DNA of 64,000 nt from Methylobacterium sp. Leaf108 (GCF_001423265.1 NZ_LMND01000001.1:64128-128127), one strand, 5' to 3'; shown: positions 8,600 to 18,029, numbered from the stretch's first letter. The notes: a model not told the origin generated them from the sequence alone. Numbers and translations: made by a program.

Positions 8600-9630
8600 G
8601 CATCGTGCCAAAAATTCCCTGCACCATCGTCACCGGCTTCCTCGGGGCCGGCAAGACGACACTGGTGCGCCACATCCTCGAGAACGCCGGCGGCCGGCGC
8701 CTCGCCATCGTCGTCAACGAGTTCGGCGACATCGGCTTCGACGGGTCGTTCCTGGCGGCCTGCGGCATCGAAGGCTGCGGCGACGAGGACATCGTCGAAC
8801 TCGCCAACGGCTGCATCTGCTGCACGGTGGCCGACGACTTCGTGCCCGCCCTCAACAAGCTCCTCGACCGGGCCGATCCGCCCGAGCACATCCTGATCGA
8901 GACATCCGGTCTGGCTCTGCCCAAACCCCTGGTCCAGGCGTTCCAGTGGCCGGCGATCCGCTCGCGGGTGACCGTCGACGGCGTCGTCGCCGTGGTGGAC
9001 GGGCCTGCCGTCGCCGCCGGGTTCTTCGCCGACGATCCGGCCGCACTGGCGGCGCAGCGGGCGGACGACGCCAGCGTCGACCACGACAATCCGCTCGAAG
9101 AGGTGTTCGAGGACCAGCTCCTCTGCGCCGACCTCGTGATCGTGAACAAGGCCGACCTCCTCGACGAGGCCGGCCGGGCCTCGGTGCGCGCCGAGATCGA
9201 GCGCCACCTGCCGCGCGCCGTGAAGATGGTCGAGACCGAGCACGGCCGCATCGACCCGGCCGTGCTGCTCGGGCTCGGTGCCGCGGCCGAGGACGACCTC
9301 GCCTCCCGCCCCTCGCACCACGGCGACGGCGAAGACCACGACCACGACGACTTCGACACGGTGGCGATCCCGGTGCGGGCCAGCGCCAGCGCCGACGACC
9401 TCGCCCTGCGCGTCGCCCGCGCCACCGAGACCGCCGGCGTCCTGCGCATCAAGGGGTTTGCCGAGATCGCCTGCAAGCCGATGCGCCTCGTGGTCCAGGG
9501 CGTCGGCACCCGCGTCAGTCACCACTACGACCGGCCCTGGCGCGGCAACGAGCCCCGCGACGGGCGCCTGGTGGTGATCGGCCTCAAGGGATTCGACCGG
9601 AACGCGGTCACCGCCGCGCTGGCGGGATAG
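8596..9630 (+). CDS. cobW: CobW, GTPase metallochaperone
   Basis: G3E-family GTPase needed for aerobic cobalamin synthesis, proposed to deliver Co(II) to the CobNST chelatase. The 344-residue product has the P-loop GFLGAGKTTLV at residue 14, the metal motif NGCICCTV (C-x-C-C) near 75, the switch region ILIETSGLALP, and the guanine motif VNKAD near 180. A histidine/aspartate-rich metal-binding stretch, HHGDGEDHDHDDFD, follows near 240, and a CobW C-terminal domain ends the protein. The ATG at 8596 overlaps the previous stop (ATGA). Confidence 0.95.
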   Translation: MSIVPKIPCTIVTGFLGAGKTTLVRHILENAGGRRLAIVVNEFGDIGFDGSFLAACGIEGCGDEDIVELANGCICCTVADDFVPALNKLLDRADPPEHILIETSGLALPKPLVQAFQWPAIRSRVTVDGVVAVVDGPAVAAGFFADDPAALAAQRADDASVDHDNPLEEVFEDQLLCADLVIVNKADLLDEAGRASVRAEIERHLPRAVKMVETEHGRIDPAVLLGLGAAAEDDLASRPSHHGDGEDHDHDDFDTVAIPVRASASADDLALRVARATETAGVLRIKGFAEIACKPMRLVVQGVGTRVSHHYDRPWRGNEPRDGRLVVIGLKGFDRNAVTAALAG

Positions 9631-9803
9631 GGTCGGCCTCGTCCAAGCGGGTTCGCGTCGGCAGGCCGACGCCTCACCCTGCTCAGGTTCGTGGTCCGTC
9701 GCAGGTTTTCGGCGCAAGACCGGTGACCGCTTTCGCGAAGCCCGCTGAGGGTCATGGCCGTGATGGACACGTTGTCGGGATGTTGGATCGCAGCACGCAG
9801 CCG

Positions 9804-10237
9804 ATGAGCATCGAAGCGTTCTCCGCTTGGCAGGAACGCCAGGCGGACCGCTGCGGGCTCGTGGCCGGCGCCCGCGACGTCCACGCCGACATCGTCGCCG
9901 TGCTGCGCGACGTCCGGCGCGGCAGCGGTTGGCATCCCTTCACCGGCGACGGCAGCGTGGAGACGCTGGCCGGACGGATCCGGCGCCCGGATGCCGGCGT
10001 CGATTGCGGCGCGCGCGGCCCCGACGCCACGAACGCCGCCGAGGTCACGCCGTGGTCGCGCGACGGTACGGGTACCTGGGTCGAGGCGCGTCGTGCCGGG
10101 CTCGATCTCGATCGACGGGCTCGGCATCGGCTGGGCGGTCGCCGACCTCTACGACGGCGCCACCTCTCCCGCCCGGCCGCGCCGCATGCAGGACGAGGAG
10201 CCGGATGCCACGCCCGGCCCGTCCGCTCGAGCCGGCC
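9804..10237 (+). pseudogene. Possible frameshifted remnant gene between cobW and cobN
   Basis: The 607 bases between cobW and cobN contain no intact recognisable gene. From the ATG at 9804 one frame reads plausibly as protein (MSIEAFSAWQERQADRCGLV, later TPWSRDGTGTWVEARRAG) up to about 10100, then becomes arginine-rich. The next frame then turns plausible (SISIDGLGIGWAVADLYDGA) to about 10195. Dropping one G in the GGG near 10100 would join the two. The joined frame has no proper stop before cobN. This could be a decayed gene, a sequencing error or chance; I recognise no family. The first 170 bases (9631-9803) hold nothing I can name. Confidence 0.3.
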
Positions 10238-13200
10238 ATGCATCTGATCCGCATCGACACGGTCTCCCTCGACGAGGGCGAGGCGGCGATCGACCTCGGG
10301 CAGGCGCCCGGGGACATCGTCTTCCTGTCGTTCACCGATTCCGACCTCGTCGGCGTGGCGGCCGCGCATGCGGCAGAAGCTTCCGAGTCGCGAGGGGGCT
10401 TCCCCACCCTACGCCTCGCCAAGCTCGCGCGGCTGCGCCACCCGATGTCGGTGGACCTCTACGTCGATGCGGTGATCGCCAAGGCGCGGATGGTGGTGAT
10501 CCGCTGCCTCGGCGGCCTCGACTACTGGCGCTACGGCGTCGAGCGGGCGGCCGCCGCCGCCCGTGCCAACGGCGTCGCCCTGGCGGTGCTGCCGGGCGAC
10601 GACAGGCCGGATTCCCGGCTCGACGCCTTCTCCACGGTCGCGCCCGAGGTGGCCGGAACCCTCGACGCCTATTTCCGGGCGGGCGGCGGTGCCAACCAGC
10701 GCCGGATGCTGCGCCGGGTCGCGGCCGAGATCGGCTGGTCGATCACCGCGCAGCCGCCGGAGCCGCTGCCCCGCGGCTTCCTGTGCTGCCCCGGCTGCGG
10801 CCCCGTGTCCTTCGAGCATGCCCGCGACGTCGGCCGCAGCCCCTTGGCCGAGCTTTCCCAGGGCGCGCCGCCCCTGGCGCTGCTGCTGGTCTACCGCTCC
10901 GCGATCCTCGGCGGCGACGGCGGGCCGGCCGCCGTGCTGGCCTCGGAACTGGGCGCGCGCGGCATCGCATCCCTCGCGGTGGCGGTGTCGAGCCTCAAGG
11001 ACCCCGACGCACTGGCGCCGCTGCGCGAGGCCATCGCCCGGCACAAGCCCGACGTGATCGTGGCGGCCACCGCGTTCTCGGCCCGCGAGGACCGGAACTT
11101 CGTCCTCGACGCGGCCGATTGCCCGGTGATCCAGGCCTTCACCATCGGTGCCCCGCGGGACGCCTGGGCAGCCTCCGCCCGGGGCCTGAGCGCCTCGGAC
11201 CTCGCGATGCAGGTGGCGCTACCGGAGTTCGACGGACGCCTGTCCGGCTTCCCGATCTCGTTCAAGGAAGAGGCGCCGGAGGTCGAGGGGTTCGGCGAGC
11301 GCCGGGCCCGGCCGGATGCGACCGGCATCGCGGCGCTGGCCGACCGGGCGGCGGCCTGGATCGGCCTCGCCCGCAGGCCGCGACCCGACCGGCGCCTCGC
11401 CCTCGTCCTGTCGGACTATCCCGCCCGCGGCGGCCGGGCGGGCTTCGCGGTGGGGCTCGACACCCCGGCGAGCGCGCGGGCCATCGCCGCGACCCTGCGG
11501 CTGGAGGGCTATTCGGTCGGCGACCTGCCCGACGCCGAGGCCCTGATGCACGGCCTCACCGAAGGCCCGCCCGACATCGCCGTCCCGCTGGCCGCCTATG
11601 AGGCCTGGCTCGCCGGGCTGCCGGATACCCTGCGCGCGACCCTGGACGCCCGCTGGGGCAGGCCGGCCGACGACCCGTCGTGCTCGCACGGTGCGTTCCG
11701 GTTCCGCTCGGTCGACGCCGGCGCCCGGCCGGGGCCGACCCTCGGGACGGCGACGCCCCGCGGCGGCCTGACCGTCTTCCTCCAGCCCGACCGCGGCCGG
11801 TCGGCGGATCGTAAGGCCGGCTACCACGACCCCGACGAGCCGCCGACCCATGCCTACCTCGCGTTCCACCTCGGCCTGCGCACCCGCTTCGACGCGCTGA
11901 TCCATCTGGGCACCCACGGCACCACCGAATGGCTACCGGGCAAGGCCGTGGCGCTCTCGCCCGCATGCTGGCCGGCCCTGGCGGTGGGCGCGCTGCCGGT
12001 GGTCTATCCCTTCATCGTCGACGATCCCGGCGAGGCCGCTCCGCTCAAACGGCGGCTCGGCGGCATCGCGCTCGGCCATCTCACGCCGCAGACGGTGGAG
12101 GCGGGCCTGACGCCGGAGGCCGCCAGCTTGCGAGAATTGGTGGAGGAATACGCCGGCGCCAGCGTTCTCGACCCGCGCCGGGCCGCCATCCTCAGCGCGA
12201 CGATCCTCGAGGAGGCCGAGAGCGCCGGGCTGCTGGCGGGGGCCGGCATCGACGCCGACACGCCGATGGCCGACGCGCTGGCCGCACTGGACGCGCATCT
12301 GTGCGACCTGTCCGAAGTCACCACCCGCGACGGGCTCCACGTCTTCGGGCAGGCGGCGCCCGAGGCGAGCGAGGCCGTGGCGGCCTGCGCGACGGCCGAG
12401 CGGGCGGGGCTGCTCGCCGCCCTCGACGGCCGCTTCGTTGCCCCGGGACCGGCGGGCTCGCCCTCGCGCGGGCGCAGCGACGTGATGCCGACGGGACGCA
12501 ACCTCACCACCCTCGATCCGCGCGCGCTCCCGACCCGGTCGGCCACCCTGCTCGGCACCAGGGCCGCCGCGGCGGTGGTGCTGCGCTACCTGCAGGACGA
12601 GGGCGAATACCCCGCCCGCATCGTGATGGACCTGTGGGCCTCGCCCACCCTGCGCACCGGCGGCGAGGACATCGCCCACGCGCTCGCCCTGATGGGGGTG
12701 CGCCCGACCTGGGACCATGCCTCGACCCGCGTCACCGGCTTCGAGGTGTTGCCGCTCGCCATGCTCGACCGGCCGCGCATCGACGTGACGGTGCGGGTCT
12801 CGGGCGCGTTTCGCGACACCTTTCCCGAGACGCTGGCGCTCCTCGACCGGGCCGCCCGCGCGGTGGCGGACCGGGAGGAAGAGGACGACGAGAACCCGCT
12901 CGCCGCCGCCCGGCGCCGCGGCGAGGCACCCGCGCGCATCTTCGGCGGCGCGCCCGGCCGCTACGGGGCCGGGGCCGGCGAGCGCGCCCTCGACGGCGCC
13001 TGGGACCACCGCGACGACCTCGGCCGCGCCTATCTCGACGCCACCACCCATGCCTATGGCGGTGCCGAAGACGCCCCGGACGACGGCTTTTTCGACCGGG
13101 TCGCCAAGGCCGACGCCTATGTCCACGCCTTCGACGTCGCCGAGCGCGACCTGCTCGATGGGGACGCCGCGGTGGAGGCGATGGGCGGGTTCGCCGCCGC

Positions 13201-13642
13201 CGCCGCCCTCAAAGGTGCGCAGCCCGCCCTCTACAGCCTCGACGTCTCGAAACCCGAGGCGCCGCGCGCCCGCACCGCCCGCGAGGATGCGGCGCGGCTG
13301 ATCCGGGGCAAGCTCGCGCATCCGGCCTGGATCGCGGCGCAGTTGCGTCACGGGTACCGCGGCGCCCAGGAGCTGGCGCAGGGGGTCGACGCGGTGTTCG
13401 TCCTGGCCGCCACCACCGACGCGGTCGCGCACGCCGACCTCGACCGGCTCTACGGCGCCCTCATCGCCGACGACGAGACCTTCACGCAGTTGCGCACCGC
13501 CAACCCGGCCGCCACCCGCGCGATCCTCGAACGCTTCGACGAGGCCCGCAACCGCGGCCTCTGGCTCTCCCGCCGCAATGCGATGGCCGCCGACGAACTG
13601 ATGCCGGCCACAGCCGCGATCCTGCCCGAGGCGGCCGAATGA
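10238..13642 (+). CDS. cobN: CobN, large subunit of aerobic cobaltochelatase
   Basis: ATP-dependent insertion of Co(II) into hydrogenobyrinic acid a,c-diamide, working with CobS and CobT (not in this window). The 1134-residue protein is somewhat shorter than the roughly 1275 residues of Pseudomonas denitrificans CobN. The start MHLIRIDTVSLDEGEAAIDL closely parallels known CobN N-termini, which fixes ATG 10238 despite an open upstream frame. Recognisable blocks are HLGTHGTTEWLPGK near residue 565, YPFIVDDPGEA near 590, LPTGRN-type MPTGRNLTTLDPRALPT near 750 and ATTHAYGG near 930. The stop overlaps cobG by 4 bases. Confidence 0.95.
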   Translation: MHLIRIDTVSLDEGEAAIDLGQAPGDIVFLSFTDSDLVGVAAAHAAEASESRGGFPTLRLAKLARLRHPMSVDLYVDAVIAKARMVVIRCLGGLDYWRYGVERAAAAARANGVALAVLPGDDRPDSRLDAFSTVAPEVAGTLDAYFRAGGGANQRRMLRRVAAEIGWSITAQPPEPLPRGFLCCPGCGPVSFEHARDVGRSPLAELSQGAPPLALLLVYRSAILGGDGGPAAVLASELGARGIASLAVAVSSLKDPDALAPLREAIARHKPDVIVAATAFSAREDRNFVLDAADCPVIQAFTIGAPRDAWAASARGLSASDLAMQVALPEFDGRLSGFPISFKEEAPEVEGFGERRARPDATGIAALADRAAAWIGLARRPRPDRRLALVLSDYPARGGRAGFAVGLDTPASARAIAATLRLEGYSVGDLPDAEALMHGLTEGPPDIAVPLAAYEAWLAGLPDTLRATLDARWGRPADDPSCSHGAFRFRSVDAGARPGPTLGTATPRGGLTVFLQPDRGRSADRKAGYHDPDEPPTHAYLAFHLGLRTRFDALIHLGTHGTTEWLPGKAVALSPACWPALAVGALPVVYPFIVDDPGEAAPLKRRLGGIALGHLTPQTVEAGLTPEAASLRELVEEYAGASVLDPRRAAILSATILEEAESAGLLAGAGIDADTPMADALAALDAHLCDLSEVTTRDGLHVFGQAAPEASEAVAACATAERAGLLAALDGRFVAPGPAGSPSRGRSDVMPTGRNLTTLDPRALPTRSATLLGTRAAAAVVLRYLQDEGEYPARIVMDLWASPTLRTGGEDIAHALALMGVRPTWDHASTRVTGFEVLPLAMLDRPRIDVTVRVSGAFRDTFPETLALLDRAARAVADREEEDDENPLAAARRRGEAPARIFGGAPGRYGAGAGERALDGAWDHRDDLGRAYLDATTHAYGGAEDAPDDGFFDRVAKADAYVHAFDVAERDLLDGDAAVEAMGGFAAAAALKGAQPALYSLDVSKPEAPRARTAREDAARLIRGKLAHPAWIAAQLRHGYRGAQELAQGVDAVFVLAATTDAVAHADLDRLYGALIADDETFTQLRTANPAATRAILERFDEARNRGLWLSRRNAMAADELMPATAAILPEAAE

Positions 13643-14922
13643 CCGCCCGCCGCGCGCTGCCGCAGGCACCGAGCCGGCGCGGCTGGTGCCCGAGCCTGTC
13701 CCGGCCGATGCCCACCGGCGACGGACTCCTGGCCCGCGTCCACCCGCCGCTCGGGATCCTGACGCCGGCGCAGGCGCGGGCGGTGGCGGAGGGCGCACGC
13801 CGGTTCGGCAACGGCCATGTCGACGCCACCGCCCGCGCCAACTTGCAGATCCGCGGCGTCACCGAGGACACGCGGGCACCGCTGGCCGCCTTCCTCGACG
13901 CCGCCGGTCTCGGCGACATCCGCAGCGACGGCGGTCCGCAGCGGCTGACGTTGACGGCGCCCCTGGCGGGGCAGGCGGTGAGGGACCTCGCGCGGGCGAT
14001 CGAGGCGATCGGGCTCGCCATCCCGGGATTGCCGGCCAAGGCGCTGGTGAGCGTGGAGGACGTGGCGTTCGTGGGCTCCGGAGACGGTGAGGCCGACATC
14101 CGCCTCTGCGTTCTCAACGACGCTACTGCACCCGTCGCGGAGAGGCGAGCCCTCCGGATCGCGATGGCATTGGCCGGCCCTGACGGCCCCGAATGGTTCA
14201 CGGCGGCCGAGCCGCTGGAAGCGGCGGGCCTTGCGCTGCGGACCCTGGCCGCCAGTGGAGTGCGCCGGATGCGGGACCTCCCGGCGGGCGAGAGGAGTCG
14301 GCTGATCGCCGACCTCCGCCCGACGGCCGTGGCGACGCCCGCAGCCGCCGCGCCGAGGCTCCGCTGCGGGATCGGCGACCTCGGTGACGGACGCACCGCC
14401 CTCCTCCTCGACGCGCCCTTCGGCCGCTGCGATTCCGGCGCTCTGCATCGGCTCGCCGACGCGGCCGAGGCCCTGGCCAGCGACATCCATCTCTCGCCCA
14501 CCCGGGGCTTCGCCCTCGCCGGCACGGATGCCGGCGCCCTGCGCCGGGCCCGCGATGTCCTGACCGGCTTCGTCACCGAGCCCGACGATCCGCGCGGGGC
14601 CGTCGCCGCCTGCCCCGGCGCGCCGGCCTGCGCCTCGGGCTCCACCCCCACCCTCGACCACGCGGCGCGGCTGGCGCAGGCGTTCGGCCCCTTCGCGGCA
14701 CGCGGGTTGCGGGGGCATGTCTCGGGCTGCGCCAAGGGCTGCGCCCATCCCCAGGCGGCCGACCTGACCCTGGTGGGGAACGGCGGTCTCTACGGCATCG
14801 TGATCGGCGGCGCGCCCTCCGACCTGCCGGCGATGCAACTGACTTTCGAGGCGGCGCTGGAGCGTCTAAGGAGGGCCGACCCGGCCCTTCCCCTCGAACG
14901 GGCTTTCAGGATTCAGCCATGA
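13639..14922 (+). CDS. cobG: CobG, precorrin-3B synthase
   Basis: Monooxygenase that converts precorrin-3A to precorrin-3B, the oxygen-dependent ring-contraction priming step of the aerobic pathway; this marks the route as aerobic. The 427-residue protein belongs to the nitrite/sulphite reductase family. The 4Fe-4S/sirohaem-type cysteine pairs are visible in the C-terminal third: ACPGAPACASG near residue 318 and SGCAKGCAHPQAAD near 362. An N-terminal ferredoxin-like half contains VDATARANLQIRGV near 60. Overlaps of 4 bases at both ends link it to cobN and cobH. Confidence 0.93.
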   Translation: MTARRALPQAPSRRGWCPSLSRPMPTGDGLLARVHPPLGILTPAQARAVAEGARRFGNGHVDATARANLQIRGVTEDTRAPLAAFLDAAGLGDIRSDGGPQRLTLTAPLAGQAVRDLARAIEAIGLAIPGLPAKALVSVEDVAFVGSGDGEADIRLCVLNDATAPVAERRALRIAMALAGPDGPEWFTAAEPLEAAGLALRTLAASGVRRMRDLPAGERSRLIADLRPTAVATPAAAAPRLRCGIGDLGDGRTALLLDAPFGRCDSGALHRLADAAEALASDIHLSPTRGFALAGTDAGALRRARDVLTGFVTEPDDPRGAVAACPGAPACASGSTPTLDHAARLAQAFGPFAARGLRGHVSGCAKGCAHPQAADLTLVGNGGLYGIVIGGAPSDLPAMQLTFEAALERLRRADPALPLERAFRIQP

Positions 14923-15563
14923 CCGCGCCGACCCATTCGCGCGTCGATTACCTGCGCGACGGGCAGGCGATCTATGCCCGCTCCTTCGCGATGATCCGCG
15001 CCGAGGCCGATCTCGCCCGCTTCCACGGCATCGCCGAGCGGGTGGTGGTGCGGATGATCCATGCCTGCGGCATGACGGACCTGCCCGCCGACGTGGCGAT
15101 CTCGGAGGATTTCGCCGACTCCGGTGCCGATGCCCTAAAGCGGGGCGCCCCGATCCTGTGCGACGTGCGCATGGTCGCCGACGGCGTCACCCGGTCGCGC
15201 CTGCCCGCCGACAACAAGGTGATCTGTACCTTGAGCGATCCACGCGTGGCGGGCTTGGCCGCCGAGATGGCCACCACCCGCACCGCCGCCGCCATGGAGC
15301 TGTGGCGCGAGCACCTGCCCGGCAGCATCGTAGCCGTCGGCAACGCCCCCACCGCCCTGTTCCGGCTGCTCGAACTCCTCGACGAAGGCATCGCACCGCC
15401 GGCCGCCGTCATCGGCATCCCCGTCGGCTTCGTCGGCGCGGCGGAATCCAAAGACGCCCTGGCGCGCGACGGCCGTGTGCCCTTCGTCGTCGTCCACGGC
15501 CGGCGCGGCGGCAGCGCCATGACGGCGGCCGCGATCAACGCGCTGGCCTGCGAGGTCGAGTGA
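14919..15563 (+). CDS. cobH: CobH, precorrin-8X methylmutase
   Basis: Moves the C-11 methyl group to C-12, giving hydrogenobyrinic acid. The 214-residue length is normal. The catalytic histidine lies in VVRMIHACGMTDLP near residue 48, followed by the family blocks GAPILCDVRMVADGV near 72 and VGNAPTALFRLLEL near 145, and GIPVGFVGAAESK near 168. The ATG overlaps the cobG stop (ATGA at 14919) and the TGA shares a base with the cobI ATG (TGATG at 15561), so the run is tightly coupled. Confidence 0.96.
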   Translation: MTAPTHSRVDYLRDGQAIYARSFAMIRAEADLARFHGIAERVVVRMIHACGMTDLPADVAISEDFADSGADALKRGAPILCDVRMVADGVTRSRLPADNKVICTLSDPRVAGLAAEMATTRTAAAMELWREHLPGSIVAVGNAPTALFRLLELLDEGIAPPAAVIGIPVGFVGAAESKDALARDGRVPFVVVHGRRGGSAMTAAAINALACEVE

Positions 15564-16351
15564 TGGACGCGACCGAGCGGCCTTCGGTCCTGCCCGACGA
15601 GCCGCGGGCGGCCCCGCGCAGCGTCACCACCGGCACGCTGTTCGGCGTCGGCATGGGGCCTGGCGACCCGGACTACCTCACCGTGCGCGCCATGAATGTG
15701 CTGTCGCAGGCGCCGGTGCTCGTGCATTTTTGCAAGAAGGGAAAGCGCGGCAACGCCCGCACTATCGCCGATGCGGTGATGCGCGACCCCGCCCGCGAGT
15801 TCCCGCTGGTCTACCCCTACACCACCGAACTGCCGCCCGATCACGCCGAATACGTCTCCGCGCTCGCCGACTTCTACGATGATGCGGCCGGGCGCCTCGC
15901 CGACCATCTCAGCCTGGGCCGCGACGTGGCGATCCTGTCGGAGGGCGATCCGTTCTTCTACGGCTCCTTCATGCACCTCTGGCGCCGGCTGAAGGACCGC
16001 TTCCCGGTGGAGGTGGTGCCCGGCGTCACCGGCATGTCGGGCTGCTGGACCCGGGCGGGCACCCCCATCACCTGGGGCGACGACGTCCTCACCATCCTGC
16101 CCGCCACCCTCCCCCACGACGCCCTGGTGCAACGGCTCGGCATCACCGATGCCGCCGTCATCATGAAGCTCGGCCGCCATTTGCCGAAGGTGCGGCGCGC
16201 GCTCGCCGAGACCGGTCTCCTCGAGCGTGCGGTCTACGTGGAACGCGGGACGATGGCCGGCGAGAAGGTCGTGGCCCTGGCCGAGAAGCCCGACGACGTC
16301 GCCCCCTATTTCTCGATGGTGCTGGTGCCGGGCGAGGGCCGCCGGCCGTGA
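15563..16351 (+). CDS. cobI: CobI, precorrin-2 C20-methyltransferase
   Basis: SAM-dependent methylation of precorrin-2 at C-20, giving precorrin-3A. The 262-residue protein has the tetrapyrrole methylase N-terminal glycine loop FGVGMGPGDPDYLTVRA at residue about 28 and the second motif VAILSEGDPFFYGSFMH near 120, followed by VVPGVTGMSGCW near 145. A 25-residue non-conserved leader precedes the domain. The start ATG 15563 shares its A with the cobH stop. The gene ends in a GTGA overlap with cobJ. Confidence 0.95.
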   Translation: MDATERPSVLPDEPRAAPRSVTTGTLFGVGMGPGDPDYLTVRAMNVLSQAPVLVHFCKKGKRGNARTIADAVMRDPAREFPLVYPYTTELPPDHAEYVSALADFYDDAAGRLADHLSLGRDVAILSEGDPFFYGSFMHLWRRLKDRFPVEVVPGVTGMSGCWTRAGTPITWGDDVLTILPATLPHDALVQRLGITDAAVIMKLGRHLPKVRRALAETGLLERAVYVERGTMAGEKVVALAEKPDDVAPYFSMVLVPGEGRRP

Positions 16352-17106
16352 CCGGCTCGGTCACGGTGATCGGCCTCGGCCCCGGCGACCCCCGCCTGCT
16401 GACGCAGGCGGCGCAGGATGCGCTGGCGCAGGCACAGGACCTGATCGGCTACATCCCCTACGTCGCCCGCGTGCCCGAGCGGCCGGACCTCGTGCGCCAT
16501 GCCTCCGACAACCGCGTCGAGGTCGACCGGGCGCGCCAGGCCCTGGAACTCGCCGCCTCCGGCCGCCGCGTCGCGGTGGTCTCAGGGGGCGATCCCGGCG
16601 TCTTCGCCATGGCCGCGGCCGTGTTCGAGGCGGTGGAGGCGGGCGATCCGGCCTGGCGCCGCCTCGACATCCGGGTGGAGCCCGGCATCACCGCCATGCT
16701 CGCGGCCGCCGCCAGCCTCGGGGCGCCGCTGGGCGGGGATTTCTGCGCGCTGTCGCTGTCGGACAACCTGAAACCCTGGCCGGTCATCACCGCCCGGCTG
16801 GAGGCGGTGCTGCGGGCCGATTTCGTCGTCGCCCTCTACAACCCGATCTCCTCGGCGCGACCCTGGCAGCTCGGTGCCGCCCTGGGGCTCGCCGCCGAGA
16901 TCCGGGCGCCCGGCACCCCGGTGATGCTCGCCCGCGCCGTGTCGCGCCCCGACGAGGCGATCCGGGTGCTGACCCTGGCCGAGGCCCGCGAGGCGTCGGC
17001 CGACATGGCGACGCTGGTCATCATCGGCGCATCCGCGACCCGGCTGATCCCGCGCGGCGACGGCGAGCGACCGTTCGTCTACACCCCGCGCAGCGTGCCG
17101 GCGTGA
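16348..17106 (+). CDS. cobJ: CobJ, precorrin-3B C17-methyltransferase
   Basis: SAM-dependent methylation at C-17 with ring contraction, forming precorrin-4. The 252-residue product starts at GTG 16348 (GTGA overlap with the cobI stop). Motifs are VIGLGPGDPRLLTQAAQDAL at residue 5, the CobJ-specific IGYIPYV near 33, VAVVSGGDPGVFAMAAAVFE near 75 and the C-terminal FVVALYNPISSARP near 160. It is the last gene of the first plus-strand part of the run; the next gene, cobK, is on the opposite strand. Confidence 0.95.
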   Translation: MTGSVTVIGLGPGDPRLLTQAAQDALAQAQDLIGYIPYVARVPERPDLVRHASDNRVEVDRARQALELAASGRRVAVVSGGDPGVFAMAAAVFEAVEAGDPAWRRLDIRVEPGITAMLAAAASLGAPLGGDFCALSLSDNLKPWPVITARLEAVLRADFVVALYNPISSARPWQLGAALGLAAEIRAPGTPVMLARAVSRPDEAIRVLTLAEAREASADMATLVIIGASATRLIPRGDGERPFVYTPRSVPA

Positions 17107-17125
17107 GAGCCATGCACGCTCGAAA

Positions 17126-17264
17126 CCCTCCCCTCCCTGCGGGGGAAGGTGGCCCTCCCGTCAGCGAGGGTCGGGAGAGGAAGGCTCAGGTTCGTTCGGG
17201 GAGGTCGCTTGCCCCCCTCCCGCAGCGCATCCGCAAGGCACCCTCCCCCGCAGGGGGGGATGGG
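17126..17264. repeat. Imperfect long inverted repeat between cobJ and cobK
   Basis: The 182-base gap between the convergent cobJ and cobK contains two 26-base arms (17126-17151 and 17239-17264) that match as an inverted repeat at 22 of 26 positions, built around CCTCCCTGCGGGGG and its complement. A second smaller dyad (CCTCCCG/CGGGAG) lies inside near 17155-17180. The element could fold in both transcripts and act as a bidirectional terminator; there is no U-tract. It has the look of a dispersed C/G-rich intergenic repeat, but I found no second copy in this window. Confidence 0.6.
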
Positions 17265-17288
17265 TTTCGCACGCGCGATGCGGCGCGT

Positions 17289-18029
17289 TCATCGCGTCGA
17301 AAAAGCTTCGATCCACGCCAGAGCCTGCGCCGCATCCGCAACCCGCGCCACCTCCGGCTTCTCGGGCTGGCGGACGATCACCACCGGAACAGCCAGCGCC
17401 CGCGCCGCGGCGACCTTGCCGTAGGTGGCCTCGCCGCCGGAGTTCTTGGTCACCAGCACCTCGATGGCCGCCTCGCGCATGAACCGCGCCTCGTCGGCCT
17501 GTGCGAACGGGCCACGGGCGGCGATGGTGGTGAGGCGCGGCACCGGCAGGGCGTCGCCCACCGGCTCGATGGTGCGCACCACGTAGTCGTGCTGGGGGGC
17601 CGCGGCGAAGACCGGCAGTTCGAGGCGGCCGACGGTGACGAACACCCGGCGCGGCACCGGCCCCAGGGCCGCGACGCAATCGGCCACGCTCGCCACCTCG
17701 GTCCAGAGGTCGCCGGGCCGTCGCGGCCAGGGCGGCCGCCGGACGGCCAGGATCTTGATGCCCACGCTCTGGGCGGCCACGGCCGCGTTCACGCCGATGC
17801 GGGCGGCGAAGGGATGGGTCGCGTCGACCAGGAGATCGGTGGCCTCCGCCCGCAGCCAGGCCGCCAGGCCCTCGGCGCCGCCGAACCCGCCGACGCGGGT
17901 GCGCACGGGCTCGACCCTGGGCGCCGTCGTGCGGCCGGCCAGGGACAGGGTGACGGCGTGCACGGTGCCCGCGAGCCCGGCCACCAGGGCGCTCGCCTCG
18001 CCGGTGCCGCCGAGGATGAGGATACGCAT
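17289..18029 (-). CDS. cobK: CobK, precorrin-6A reductase
   Basis: NADPH-dependent reduction of the macrocycle of precorrin-6A to precorrin-6B. The 246-residue protein opens with the nucleotide-binding MRILILGGTGEASALVAGLA and has the family motifs LLVDATHPFAARIGVNA near residue 68, RVFVTVGRLELPVF near 130, and VTKNSGGEATYGKVAAAR near 195. It lies antisense inside the otherwise plus-strand cob run, with 182 bases to cobJ (convergent) and 14 bases to cobL (divergent), so its promoter must overlap the cobL coding start. Confidence 0.94.
   Translation of the reverse strand: MRILILGGTGEASALVAGLAGTVHAVTLSLAGRTTAPRVEPVRTRVGGFGGAEGLAAWLRAEATDLLVDATHPFAARIGVNAAVAAQSVGIKILAVRRPPWPRRPGDLWTEVASVADCVAALGPVPRRVFVTVGRLELPVFAAAPQHDYVVRTIEPVGDALPVPRLTTIAARGPFAQADEARFMREAAIEVLVTKNSGGEATYGKVAAARALAVPVVIVRQPEKPEVARVADAAQALAWIEAFSTR

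Noticed and set aside
11933..13798. Long minus-strand open frame opposite cobN
   Set aside because: It is an antisense shadow: composition is arginine/glycine-rich without family motifs, while the plus strand is clearly cobN and cobG.
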